64,000 nt of DNA from Gordionus sp. m RMFG-2023 (taxonomy: Eukaryota > Nematomorpha > Gordioida > Chordodea > Parachordodidae), in assembly GCF_954871325.1 (NCBI RefSeq), contig NC_088775.1, positions 49,329,561 to 49,393,560 of the forward strand, in the 5' to 3' direction. Position 1 is the first letter of the stretch, and every line of letters begins with the position of its first letter. Made by a program: the position numbers and the translations under genes. The notes beneath the pieces were generated by a model. It was given only the letters and a program-made list of their open reading frames with translations, was not told where the DNA came from and searched no databases. Shown piece after piece: positions 45,240 to 56,372 of the stretch.

Positions 45240-46129
45240 ACAACCAAATATCGCCTACTACATTTAGATACAGTCAGGAGAGCGCCAATTCCATCAAATA
45301 AAAAGGAAGTTCATAGTTTTCTAGGTTTAATAAAATATTACCACAAATGTTTACAAAATTTTTCAAAAATATCCACCCCACTATATCAATTATTATATAA
45401 GAACATGAATCAAAAGAAGTAGAAGCAAGAAATAGGCTAAAATCATAAATTAAGAAGACATCTATATTGGTTCTATGCCTTTAAATTGAGCGGCACAATA
45501 AGCAGCATGAGTTGGCTCGATGAATCGACTCAAATTTATTATGAAACAGCTTGCAATTATTATTTGCCACAAGGAAAGTATTAAAAAAATTTAACCACTT
45601 TGGTTTGGGCAAAATTAAGTATTTTATTTAAAATTCTAGGACTTAAATGTGTTGCTGTAAAAAGATTACCATGTTATTATTATCTACTCCCCAAGATCCT
45701 ACTCATAAAGTCAACTCAATCAGCTCCTTTTGATGTGAGCTTTACGACTCAAAACTTGAATATAATTCCGGCTTAGTCGACTCAGCACGGGTCATATTTA
45801 TTTTCATGAGATATCGATAACCCGATCGCATTTGCAGCATGAAGGTTACCTACCACTGAAAAAACTAGTCAAGTGGAAGTAGAAGCGATCTCAATAATAT
45901 TTAGTCTTAATTTAAATAATTATTAATAGATAACCCTTTTCTTATAAAACACTAATATCTTCATTCGAGTATCACAAAAAACATGAGTGATGGGTTAATC
46001 AGATGGAATTTAGCTAATTTTGATTACTTGATATTTTTAAAAGGAATCAAGAAACACGGAAATTGCGATAGGCTATCGAGGCTGCAATTAGCATGAACTA
46101 ATTTGTGATTGGGAATAATTGCTAGATAT

Positions 46130-46464
46130 TGTAAAGACGCCCTTACTCTCAACCCTTCCTATAATCTTGCTGCCATTTGTACATATAACAAAAATATCAG
46201 ACTTATACCTTTCAATTTCTTTATTCACAATGATAAAATAACAAGAAATATAAAAGTAAACAAAACCAATATCCCATTACATTGCCAAATCTTCAAAATC
46301 AGTCCGAGTCATCAAATTGCTCTTTGTTCTTCCCCCATCTGGCATCCCGTGATCTCCCATTCACTCTTCTTCTCCCAAGGAAAATTAATTGTTCATGTCC
46401 TCAAAATGACTGATTTAGTATATTATATTAAATTTATCTCTTCTTTTTTCTAACTACTACAACA
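46130..46464 (-). repeat. LTR of the 46130-49177 element (left copy)
   Basis: 335 bp; matches 48858-49177 closely, with a few extra bases near its start (CTTACTCTCAACCCTTCC). Confidence 0.85.
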
Positions 46465-47599
46465 CGCCCACCCTTCACAGGCCCCGCGTCCCTCTCTCTC
46501 TGGTGGCATTGTATCAAATCGTCCATTAGAATTGTATCAACTTTTGGTACGCCTTGAAAACGTTCAGGGAATTTATCGAATCGTCTCCATTTATGATGAT
46601 ATATAGTATAATATCTCCAATACATTTCAATATATAATCGCTGAAAAAAATGTTAACAATATTGACACTTACATCGTGGTATCCACATTTGTAATCTATG
46701 GAACAATAATATTGACAATATAATATACAAGCAAAACATACTAATTAATTCCTTTTAATACATTTGGAATATATGAGTTATAATATACATTATTCAGGGT
46801 CTGATTAATGAGAATTAGGAAATAATGATTTTACATATAATACTGTAATGTGAACAAATGGTTTATGTGTGAAATGCAATTTCAACACATGTAATTTTCC
46901 TTCGGTCATGTGAAAAAACTACATCTTTTATAAATATCTCTTAAAATAGGTAGAAAAAATCCATTTTTAGGTATTAAAAATAATTGCGAAAATTTGCCGA
47001 ACAAAGATTTTAACAAAATTACCAGGAATATGTATAATTTTAATATTTTATACGGAGGAATAATTTTTACGTAGGCAATAAAATACTTTTCATCTAGGAA
47101 TTACTCAGTATCCTAGGAAAAATATACCATTTCTATCTAACTCTGCCATCACAATTAGCTCAAATTCACAGAAATGTAGAATGCAAAGTAACAATAATTC
47201 AGAATATAATGGGGTATATGGTATACATATAGAGAATTTTTAATATAACATTCACAATATAAAATAATCTGGGTTTTTTTTTAAAAAAAAATACATGTTC
47301 ATAATATTCATAGTAAAATATGATGTGCTATAAAATTATTACAAAGATAAAAAAAATGTAATATACAAAATAAATTTACAAAATAAAAATTAAAAAAAAA
47401 CTTTCTCAAGTATTTAAACTAAACAATATTTCCATCTTAAGGTATACCCATCAACACATGGCTGACCATATCCATAAAAATATTTTCCTTTTAATAAAAA
47501 TTCCAATAAACACAGTATAATACATGCAAATAAAAATTTTTATAAAATTTTATAATTTAAAAAGTATATATTAAATATAAAGATTTCATAATTTAAAAA

Positions 47600-47860
47600 A
47601 AAAAATATTTACCATAATTTCTACCAATATATCATATAAATCCATGCCAAATTTATATATATATCAAACTTATACTTAACTCAAATATCATATAAATCCA
47701 TGCCAAATATATATATATATATATCAACTTATACCAATATATCATATAAATTTATACCAAATTTATATATATATCAAATTCATATTTAATCCATATATCA
47801 TATAAATCCATGCCAAATTTATATATATATCAAATTCATACATTACATCAAAAATAATTA
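47600..47860. repeat. Tandem array of about 55-65 bp, four units
   Basis: ATATCATATAAATCCATGCC followed by AAATTTATATATATATCAAA recurs four times with small length changes. It lies in the interior of the LTR element. Confidence 0.8.
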
Positions 47861-48857
47861 TCCACATATAACATTATAGATATTATTCTGACTTCATCAT
47901 AATTCAATTCCTGTAATTTTAATGTATTTCATAATGTTATTTTCGCCAATGATATCCTTTTAAATCTAAATCCTATATATATTTATCATTAATAATTAAA
48001 TATATCATATGTGTAATTCACATTACACCATATTTCATAAAAATGGTTAATTACTTCAAAATAAATAACATTAACACACTCCCAATAAATCCCTTCATAA
48101 TATATCCACCTTCCCTTAATAATATATCAACCTTAACTGGATTACATTCACAATATAGTAAGATTAATTAATAATGAACCATTTCACACTGTCCATCCCT
48201 TTAAAAACCCAAATGCATAATTATATAACAAATATTTTATTACAAAAATCCACTTCTATATATATTTTAATAAATCCTCAATTACAAAAATTTATATCTT
48301 AATCACACTTACAATCACCAATTGACTATTTTTTAACCCTATATATAATATATCCCTGCTCATGATAATTCCCAACATTCAAATATTCAGCAATCTTTTC
48401 TGTCCTCATATCTTGAGGTCTGATTTCCTATGATGGAATACCTATAACACCATTCAATGAGTCTTAAGGCCTACCAAATAATAATACTTATTGTCAAACA
48501 TTGGATGGAAAATATACATCTATACATATAATACACAAATATTATTGTCTTAAATGGCCAAAATGAAGACCTAATACCATAAATATTATTGTCTTAAATG
48601 AGCCAAAATGAATCAAATATCATTAACCCTTAACCAAAGTGTATTTTTAAGATAATATATAAATTACTATATTAAATTCATGATTTTATTTTCATTTTCA
48701 GGCCTAATACTCATTACATACTTTCTATCCTTTTCTTTATTTGCTAAACATCTAAAACAAAATTCTAAAATCCCTTACTTTCTGACACCCTGTATAGTGG
48801 TTAATAATTGGATTATGGAAACCCTTATGTTGCCGATCCTAAGTCACGGTCAACAAC

Positions 48858-49177
48858 TGTAAAGACGCCCTGCTGCCATTTGTACATATAACAAAAATAT
48901 CAGACTTATACCTTTCAATTTCTTTATGCACAATGATAAAATAGTAAGTAATATAAAAGTAAACAAATAACCAATAACTATCCCATTACATTGCCAAATC
49001 TTCAAAATCAGTCCAAGTCATCCAATATATGCTCTTTGTTCTACCCCCATCTGGCATCCCGTGATTTCCCATTCACTCTTCTTCTCCCAAGGAAAATTAA
49101 TTGTTTATGTCATCAAAATGACTGCATTTAGTATATTATATTAAATTTATCTCTTCTTTTTTCTAACTGCTACAACA
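48858..49177 (-). repeat. LTR of the 46130-49177 element (right copy)
   Basis: 320 bp, TGTAAAGACGCCC to CTGCTACAACA, followed by the GATAT duplication. Confidence 0.85.
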
Positions 49178-49549
49178 GATATATCAATATACAATCAATT
49201 AAAAGCTATATAAAATATACAACTTAAGAAAGAAACAGCAATTGATCTATTCTTGTTAAGACCCGATATGTAACAGACGGTTGGCCTAAGAAAATAGATG
49301 TGAATATTTATATAAATTTTATTTAAAAAATGGAGGGGGGAATTATCAAGGAGGAAGGATGTTTTTTACGAGGTTTACGAGTGAGCATTCCAAGGGTATT
49401 AGTATTAGTATTTATATGTCTACTCCAAGGACATCTGGGAATGACACATATGGAAATATTTGCTCTAGAACATGTATGGTAGCTTATAGTAAATAACGAT
49501 ATTGAAAACTTTGAAAAAAGTAAGATAATGTTTATAGAAATTTTCAAAA

Positions 49550-50240
49550 ACCGATTTTTGGTTTGGTCTAATGAGTAGTAATGGTCATGATTAGGACCAC
49601 CGGACTAGTTTCAGGAAAAGATTGGCCCAGGCCGTAATTCTAAATAAAAAGACAAGTCTATTTATTTATTTATTTTAGCAATATTTGCTTTTTTTACCAA
49701 ATTTAATTTCTTGTTTTATCATTTTATTAAATATAAAAATATTAAATGATAAATAATATTGGTAGATCTATTCCGATTTGTCTATTATAAGCATTTTAAT
49801 ATTATTTGGTTGATATGTTCAGTTTGATATTTATCTAATGGTATTGAGGAATTAACTTCGTGACTAGATTTTTAAGGCATTTATTTTTAAGTTTTAATCG
49901 TGAAAGATAAATATTTGATGTTTTTTGAAATCTGGTTAAGCACCTAATAATTATTTTAGAAAAAATATAAATTATTTTAAACTAATATTGCTGGCGATAC
50001 ATTAAATTTGAAATTAGAGTGTACACATATTTTCTGTTTTTATTGGTACTATACATAAAACGTTTTTTAATTTTGTTTTCTTAGTGTATTTCATTAGAAA
50101 AACGAATTAAAAAGAAATAAGAACACATAAATTAAAGTAACTCCTCTAGAAAAATATAGAAGTGTATACAATTTGGTAAAAAATTGTATTTATGAGATGG
50201 CAAACCTAAATATTAATAAATGAGGGAAGACTATGGACAA
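49550..50240. other. Unassigned block inside the Ty3 fossil
   Basis: It begins near GGACCACCGGACTAGTTTCAGG (49590) and is AT-rich with no recognised domain. It separates integrase zinc finger and core, so it is probably an insertion, but no ends were identified. Confidence 0.3.
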
Positions 50241-50599
50241 GAGCAAGACTACATCTTCATTTTGCAGGACCTTGGCACGGAAAACTATAGTTAATAATTA
50301 TAGATAGTAAATGGAAATAGCCAGAGATAAAATTAAACACTTAAACAAATAGCACAGGAACACACACTGCTTAAACAAATTATTTGGAAGATTCCTAAAC
50401 CCAAGGTCGATCGAGGAAGATATGGGCTCATTCAAGGTTAAATTATCGAAACACGTATCGTTTTTTACGAGTAATACAAAATAAGCAGTATGAATAATAA
50501 AGAATAATGTACGAAGAAATGGCAAGTTTTAAAAAGGTAGGATCCTTAAGAATAGACATATTATTTTATTTAAATAATAAAAATACAAAGTATATGGGG

Positions 50600-51840
50600 A
50601 AAGGATGATAAATGAAAGAAAAAGGGTACGGAAGAAAAGGGTAAAAGGAAACTGGAAAGGAAAAGAGAAAAAAATGTAAAAGAAAGAGGAAACAAAGAAA
50701 ATATAGAGTAAAGGGAAGGTAAAAAAAAGAAAAAGAAAAATGGCAAGGAAATAAGAAAAAAAGAAAGGCAGAAAAAAGGTTTCCATTCTAAATCGCTAAA
50801 ATAAAAATAGCTAAAAAAAATGGCAATCTTGCTTATATATCCTAGAAAATTTTTTAAATAAATTTGAAATTAATATGAATATATGCTAAGAAAGTGAATT
50901 CTTATATTTAAATTAAGTTTTTTTTAAAAAATCGCTAAAAATGAGGAAAATAAGTAATCATTTTGTATAATAGTGTTTACTTACTAGCATTTATTACTAT
51001 TATTTAAAGGGGAAGGAAAAGGAAAAGAGAAGAAAGGAGAAAGTAATAAGAGGAATTAAAAGGAAAAGGAAGGAAAGATAAGGAAAAAAAGAATATGGAA
51101 AAGAAATTAAAAGGGAAGAGGCGAAAGAGAAAAAAGAAAAAGGGTAATGAAAGGGAAAGGGAGAAGAAAGAGGAAGGTAATAAGAGAAATTGAAAAGAAG
51201 GAAAAGAGAAGAAATGGGAAGGTAAAAAGAGAAATTAAAATGGAAAGGAAGGAAAATATAAAAAGGAATATGAAAAAGAAATTTAAGGGGGAAAAGGAAA
51301 AAAAAGGAGAAATGTAAGAAAAAGGTAAAGAAAGGGGTAAAGAAAAAGGGAAAAGAAAGGGGGGAAGAAAGAAAAGAAGAAGGGAGATGGAAAATAAAAA
51401 GGGTAAGGAAAAGAAAAGGGAAAGGGGGAGAAGATAAGGGGAAAGAAATATGTAAAGGAAAAGAGGGGATGGGTAAAAGAAAAAGGTCAAAGGAAAGGAA
51501 AAGAGAAGAAAGGAGAAGATAATATGAGAAATTAAAAGGGAAAAGAAGGAAAATAGAAAGAAAAAGGAATACGGAAAGGAAATTAAAAAGGAAAGAGGGA
51601 AAAGGGTAAAGATAAAGGAAAGGGAAAGGAAAAGTAAAAGAAAAAGGTAAGTGATGAAAGAAAAAAGTTAAGGAAAATGAGAAGGGAAAAATGGAAAGGG
51701 TAAGAAAATGGATAAGCGAAATAAATGTGGAAGAGAAAGAATAGGAAATAGAAAAGATAAAGAGAAATGTAAAGCGAAACAGAAATGGAAAAGAAAAAGG
51801 AAGAGGGAAATAAAAATAATAAGGAAAAAAGAGGGAAGTG
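50600..51840 (+). repeat. Purine-only tract block 2
   Basis: A/G stretches at 50600-50785 and 51008-51840 flank a spacer (about 50786-51005) that matches 42736-43010 (AAATCGCTAAAATAAAAATAGC, AAAAATCGCTAAAAATGAGG, AGTGTTTACT). Same order and orientation as block 1, about 8 kb away. Frames on the pyrimidine strand are artefacts. Confidence 0.9.
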
Positions 51841-51841
51841 A

Positions 51842-52115
51842 CTAACTTTATTTTGTATGGTTGACCTAATTTGCTGGGTTTCGTGATCTTTGGAACGTCT
51901 ATCTTGTTGATTAACCACCATCTCTTTCTTTGTTTGGCGACGACAGATAAATGTCAAATTTGTACAATTATTAAGAAGGGTTAAGACAGGACCTGTTTTC
52001 TAAAATAAAAACAAAATAAAAATATAAAAAATGATATATAATGAACCTGTAGAGGAGTCAATATTAAGTTCAACTCTCTAGCAATTGTTGGAATATCATC
52101 AGATATTGGTGAATC
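51842..52115 (-). pseudogene. Further Helitron-type exon modules, best preserved
   Basis: On the minus strand, an exon ending at 52047 reads SDDIPTIARELNLILTPLQ. After a 47-nt GT-AG intron the next exon (from 51999) reads KTGPVLTLLNNCTNLTFIC, RRQTKKEMVVNQQDRRSKDH and on to QNKVSH, all open. Then it runs into purine block 2. These are the most intact of the modules also seen at 41828-42520 and show what an undamaged one looked like. Confidence 0.5.
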
Positions 52116-52718
52116 TCAGTCTACACGGCCGTAAGGGGGGGGGGGGGTGAGAAAAATGCCAAAATATATTGTCATTTTGGAGGGTAGGTATTGATTTGGG
52201 GGATAGATATTGATTTTTTTTTTTGGGGGGGGGGGGGTAATTTTTGACTTGAATTATATTACTTTTAAATCAATTGATACGATTATAATGTTTATCGTTG
52301 ATTTTCTGACAAATGTCAATTAGAGAAAAGATATCTGTCAATTAATAAATAATATAAACTATAAAAAAAAATTTGAATTTTATGCCATTTTCATTTACCA
52401 TTAAATAATATTTTACAAGTTCACACGTAAAGTCTAAATATTTTTCTTATTTGGTAATTTTCTTAGAGATTAGCATATATTGTTAATTTTAATAATATAT
52501 TTCTAGATTTTTTTTAGCAAAATAAATTTTAATTATCAATTGTTTCTATCAGCAATTACATATTTTATAAGTATAGAGGTATTTTTTAGAAGATTAATAT
52601 ATTATATCTCTAAATAATTATATAATAAATTAAGTCATGCATAAAAAAATATAACCTTAAAGTATCAGGCAAAAAATAATAAAAAGTATTATGTGAAAAG
52701 TAATATTCTATTTATTTC
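52116..52718. other. No gene seen; two 13-base poly-G runs
   Basis: Thirteen G at 52135-52147 and thirteen at 52225-52237, the second directly after a T-run. No coding recognised. Confidence 0.4.
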
Positions 52719-53243
52719 ATTTAGATCAGGGTTGCTGTCTCCTTCCATCAGTGGGAGTCTCCCACAATTTTTTAGTTTACCCACATATATCTCTCCCACA
52801 AAAAGCTCCCACAATTTTTTAATTTCTCTTACAATTTTTTTTTTAGCATTTTAATGTTTTTTATATATAAATAATAATTTTGAGAGACAGTATTTGATTA
52901 TTTTTATATTTTTAAAATAAATTTTAAATATTTATTCGAAAAATATGTCTAGTTCTTTTATTTTATTTTTCCGCTCTAAAATATATTTTTTATAAAATTC
53001 TCCAATTCTCCACTCGACATGTTCAAAATTTTTGTGTTAGAAAGAATAGAAGTTAGAACAGTATGTATAATTATTATAAATATATTTTAAATTACTTAAT
53101 ATATTTTATAACGTTATCTAAAATTGCAGTGCTCCACTCGACATTTTTTTATAAAACTATTGAAATTTTTTTCATTCGATAGTGAAATATCCAACGATAT
53201 AGCTAACCACATAATGATAAATAAAGCTGATTCAGGGTTATAA

Positions 53244-54335
53244 ATGAGTAGCATGCCAGCTTTCTGCGCTGATAATGCCTCTGTTAATTTTGGCAAAAAT
53301 CAAAGTGTATTTACCAAATTGAGGCAGCACAATAATGAATTAATACCAATTGGCTGTATATGCCATATACTGCATAATTCTTGCAAGAAGGCAATGAATG
53401 TACTATCTGTAGATGTCGAAGTAATTGTGATGAAATGTTTTAACGAATTTAGTTCATCAACTAAAAGAGTCACTGAATTAAAAGAATTGGTGGAGTGGTC
53501 TGATTTGGAATGGTGTGAGTTGTTGCGATATGTACCTATCAGGTGGTTATCATTAATACCTGCCATCGAGAGAATTTTAAAATTTTACGAACCCTTAAAG
53601 AAATACTTCTTAAATAAAGATTTTAAAAGCTGTCCTAAAATTTTGGAAAATTTTTTAGAGGATGAAATGTCAGAAGCATATTTAGGATTAGTTTCAAATG
53701 TAGGAAATCTACTTCATGTAGTTAATATTCTGCTGCAATCAGAAGATTCTTTATTGATAAAGATTCACAAAATCATGCTACAGCTCTGTTCATCTCTACA
53801 GTTAAAAATAGATATTAAATTTTATGGCGCTATTGCTAAAAATATTATATTAAAATGTTCAAATAATACTCTAAATAATACATTTTTAAATGAAGCAGAT
53901 ATTTTTATTAAGACAATTTTAGAATATTTACAATCAAAATTTGATTTTAATAACTCTATTTACAAATGTTTAAATATTATGACCTTGGAACAGAAACCAT
54001 CATTTGATGGTTTATGTAATTTAATAAATATATTAAAATTACCGATAGACATTGAAGCCTTGTTTGAAGAGATTGTAATTTTTTCCATTTTTTATGATTC
54101 GCCAGAATACTTAAAGTTAGATGGTCTAAAAGCAGAGGAGAAATGGGTGGAATTTTTTCGTAATAACGATAAATCCCCATGCTTAGAAAAAATTTGCGAG
54201 TATGTTTTCTCCTTACCTCATTCTATTGCCTCATCGGAGCGCATTTTTAGCCTGGCGAGGACTGCCTGGAGAAAGGAGAGAAATCGAATTACTTTAACAA
54301 CATTAGAGGCCGAGTTAATGGAAACAAAATTATAA
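53244..54335 (+). pseudogene. hAT transposase, catalytic and C-terminal part (363 codons)
   Basis: The open frame begins in the catalytic core: AFCADNASVNFGKNQSVF carries the DN/NxxxG motif, then GCICHILHN, and RWLSLIPAIERIL for the RW motif region. It ends with SLPHSIASSERIF and SLARTAWRKERNRI, the hAT dimerisation signature. Sequence style resembles animal hAT proteins of the SCAND3/ZBED type. Full-length members are about 600-700 residues with an N-terminal BED zinc finger and the first catalytic aspartate; these are missing, so the first methionine is not a true start and the protein cannot be a complete transposase. It is the longest undamaged coding frame in the element. Confidence 0.8.
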
Positions 54336-54629
54336 AATGTCATGCCAGGAATTTTATAAATATCTTAATAACGACGGTAAACGTTTAGTTCCATTATTTA
54401 AATCTCAAATAAAATATAATTAACTATAACTATTTGACTTTCTATATTTTATAAAATCTTATTTATATATTTGCATAAAATCAAATAAATTTATTTTTTA
54501 CATTGTAAAATTAATATTTTGAATATTTTGGCAAATCATAAAAATAAAGTAGCATTACAATCTCCTCAAACATGACATCATATTAAATCTTATTAATAAT
54601 TATCCGATAATAGTAATAATATTCTTACT

Positions 54630-55490
54630 TTGGTATTTCTGCAGCATAATTTAGTGAACCTTTATTAAATTATATTCTTCTGATTGCAACTGCATATTAA
54701 CAGCATATAGTAGATTTCCTATATGTAAAATTCCTAAATATACTTCTGCCATTTATTTTTGAAAATTTTTTTCAAAATATTAGGACAGCTTTTATAATCT
54801 ATTTATTTTTTAAAGGTTTGTAAAATTTTAAAATTCTACGATGGCGCGTATTAGGAGGAACCTGTCAACCAACATTAAGCTGACTTAATTCTGTAAATAC
54901 ACTCTGGTTTTTGCCAAATTCACTGAGGAATTATCAGATCAGAAAGCTGCCATGCAATTCATTGGTAATGCCAAACCTGCCATATTTACCATTATATATG
55001 GTTAGCTATGTCCTTGGATATTTCATATCTGGAGAAAAAAATAGTTTTATTGAAATGACATTAATTTTTTGAAATAGGGGAGGATCAAGGGAAATGTTAT
55101 GATATCTCCTTATTAGAATTGCATATGTTTGCACATCTTTCAAATCGTCAAGAATTGACCTTCTGGATTTATATCCTAAAACATTGATGATAGCCTTGCT
55201 CATTTGTGTTCTACAAAGTATACTTTTCATTTATATTAGTCGTTAAATATTATGGGGAAAGATTCTACCAACATTTTGATGTTAGCTCTTTGAATGTTGT
55301 ACTGCATGATAGGTATTTACCAGTTTCGCAACTGTAGTTGCATCTGTATTATTTCTTATTTTTGAAGAATATTTTTGTTTTGCAATAGATGTTGATAGAC
55401 TGCCCTGTACTGATTTATGCTTTGAAGATTTTTGATGCCTCAAAATATCATATTCCATTCCCCCATTGTATTAACTAAATACTGTAGAAC
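54630..55490 (-). pseudogene. Inverted second hAT transposase copy, decayed
   Basis: On the minus strand, N-terminal-type text (HQKSSKHKSVQGSLSTS, 55440-55380), then an open piece at 55230-55006 (QMSKAIINVLGYKSRRSILD). About 55030-54850 parallels 53175-53330 (SSVNFGKNQSVF), and 54840-54640 parallels 53570-53790 (YLGILHIGNLLY). It is damaged by stops and frameshifts and includes N-terminal sequence that the plus-strand copy lacks. The two copies face each other. Confidence 0.7.
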
Positions 55491-55762
55491 AACTTCCCCG
55501 CACTGATTATAATTATTTTTTACATTGTAAATTTAAAATTGTTTGTTTTTTTTATAAAATCTTATTTATACATTAGCATAAAATATATTTTTTACATTGT
55601 AAAATTACAATTTTTTTATAAAATTTTATCTTGTTTACATTCTTTTGTATTTAAAAAAGATCGTTGGTTATTATTTTTAAACAAAATTAATATATTATAA
55701 TAAATCAATATGTTATTTTAATAATAAAGATAGTATTTAAGAAATTTTGTGTCGTACTATAA

Positions 55763-56005
55763 TTACCTATTTTGAAAAATAGTTGCGTATTTTATTTTGG
55801 AAAATAGTTACCTATTTTATTTTGAAAAAGAGTTGGATATTTTATTTTGAAAAATAGTTGGCTATTTTATTTTGAAAAATAGTTGGCTATTTTATTTTGA
55901 AAAATAGTTGGCTATTTTATTTTGAAAAATAGTTGGCTATTTTAAATTAAATAGTTGGCTATTTTATTTTGAAAAATAATTACCTATTTTATTTTGGAAA
56001 ATAGA
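55763..56005 (+). repeat. Tandem array, about 26-bp unit
   Basis: TATTTTGAAAAATAGTTGGC recurs about nine to ten times, with the central copies almost identical. It lies near the right end of the hAT element. Confidence 0.9.
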
Positions 56006-56189
56006 TTCGATTTTATATTTATAAAAAATAATAAGCGGATAACTAAGTCAATTCTAAATCCCGGCCGGCCCGTAAAATTTTTTTTTTTATCAATTTTCAT
56101 ATTTCTCCCACAATTTTTATATTACTCCCACAAAATACCCAATTTCTCCCACAATTTGAAAATTTTGACCTGGCAACCCTGTTCTAGAT

Positions 56190-56372
56190 GAACAAAACAA
56201 AATGAAATGTGATTATATTAGTGACAAGATAAATGAACATTATAAACATAAACAACCTCATTTCAAGCCTGCTTATATCAAATTTACAAATATAGTTATC
56301 AAAAAAGATAATAATAATTGGGTATCCTTAAATTGTGGTATTCCATTCAATATCTAAAATGGAATTGAAACC
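56190..56372. other. Short unassigned flank
   Basis: AT-rich stretch between the hAT element and the next LTR; nothing recognised. Confidence 0.3.

Larger units (their letters stand above)
46130..49177 (-). mobile_element. Non-autonomous LTR element inside a Ty3 fossil
   Basis: LTRs at 46130-46464 and 48858-49177 (TGTAAAGACGCCC...CTACAACA) with a 5-bp duplication GATAT at 46125-46129 and 49178-49182. A purine-rich GAAGGGTGGGCG abuts the left LTR on the minus strand, so its sense is minus. The 2.4-kb interior is extremely AT-rich and tandem-repetitive; only a short minus-strand frame at 46625-46434 (KWRRFDKFPERFQGVPKVD) looks protein-like. It is not an autonomous element. LTRs differ mainly by small gaps, so it is moderately young. 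Confidence 0.85.
45240..50530 (+). mobile_element. Ty3-type fossil, split by a later LTR element
   Basis: Left part 45240-46129: reverse-transcriptase end (KEVHSFLGLIKYYHKCL) and RNase H (PIAFAA, TEKTSQVEVEAISIIF). Right part from 49178: integrase zinc-finger region (TDGWPKKID, RGLRVSIPRVL, QGHLGMTHMEI) and, at about 50240-50520, the integrase core start (LHFAGPWHGKLYLIIIDS). The two parts are continuous in domain order across the 46130-49177 insertion. An unassigned block (49550-50240) lies inside the right part. Old, many breaks. Confidence 0.7.
52727..56181 (+). mobile_element. hAT element with CAGGGTTGC ends
   Basis: CAGGGTTGCTGTCTCC at 52727 and inverted CAGGGTTGCCAGGTC from 56181. The flanks ATTTAGAT (52719-52726) and TTCTAGAT (56182-56189) agree at six of eight positions. 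Subterminal CTCCCACAATTTTT-type words repeat at both ends (52767-52840 and 56105-56160). It contains a long plus-strand transposase frame (53244-54335) and a decayed minus-strand copy (54630-55490). Confidence 0.85.

Noticed and set aside
46109-46453. 114-codon plus-strand frame
   Set aside because: It lies within an LTR; the same LTR at 48858-49177 does not keep the frame.
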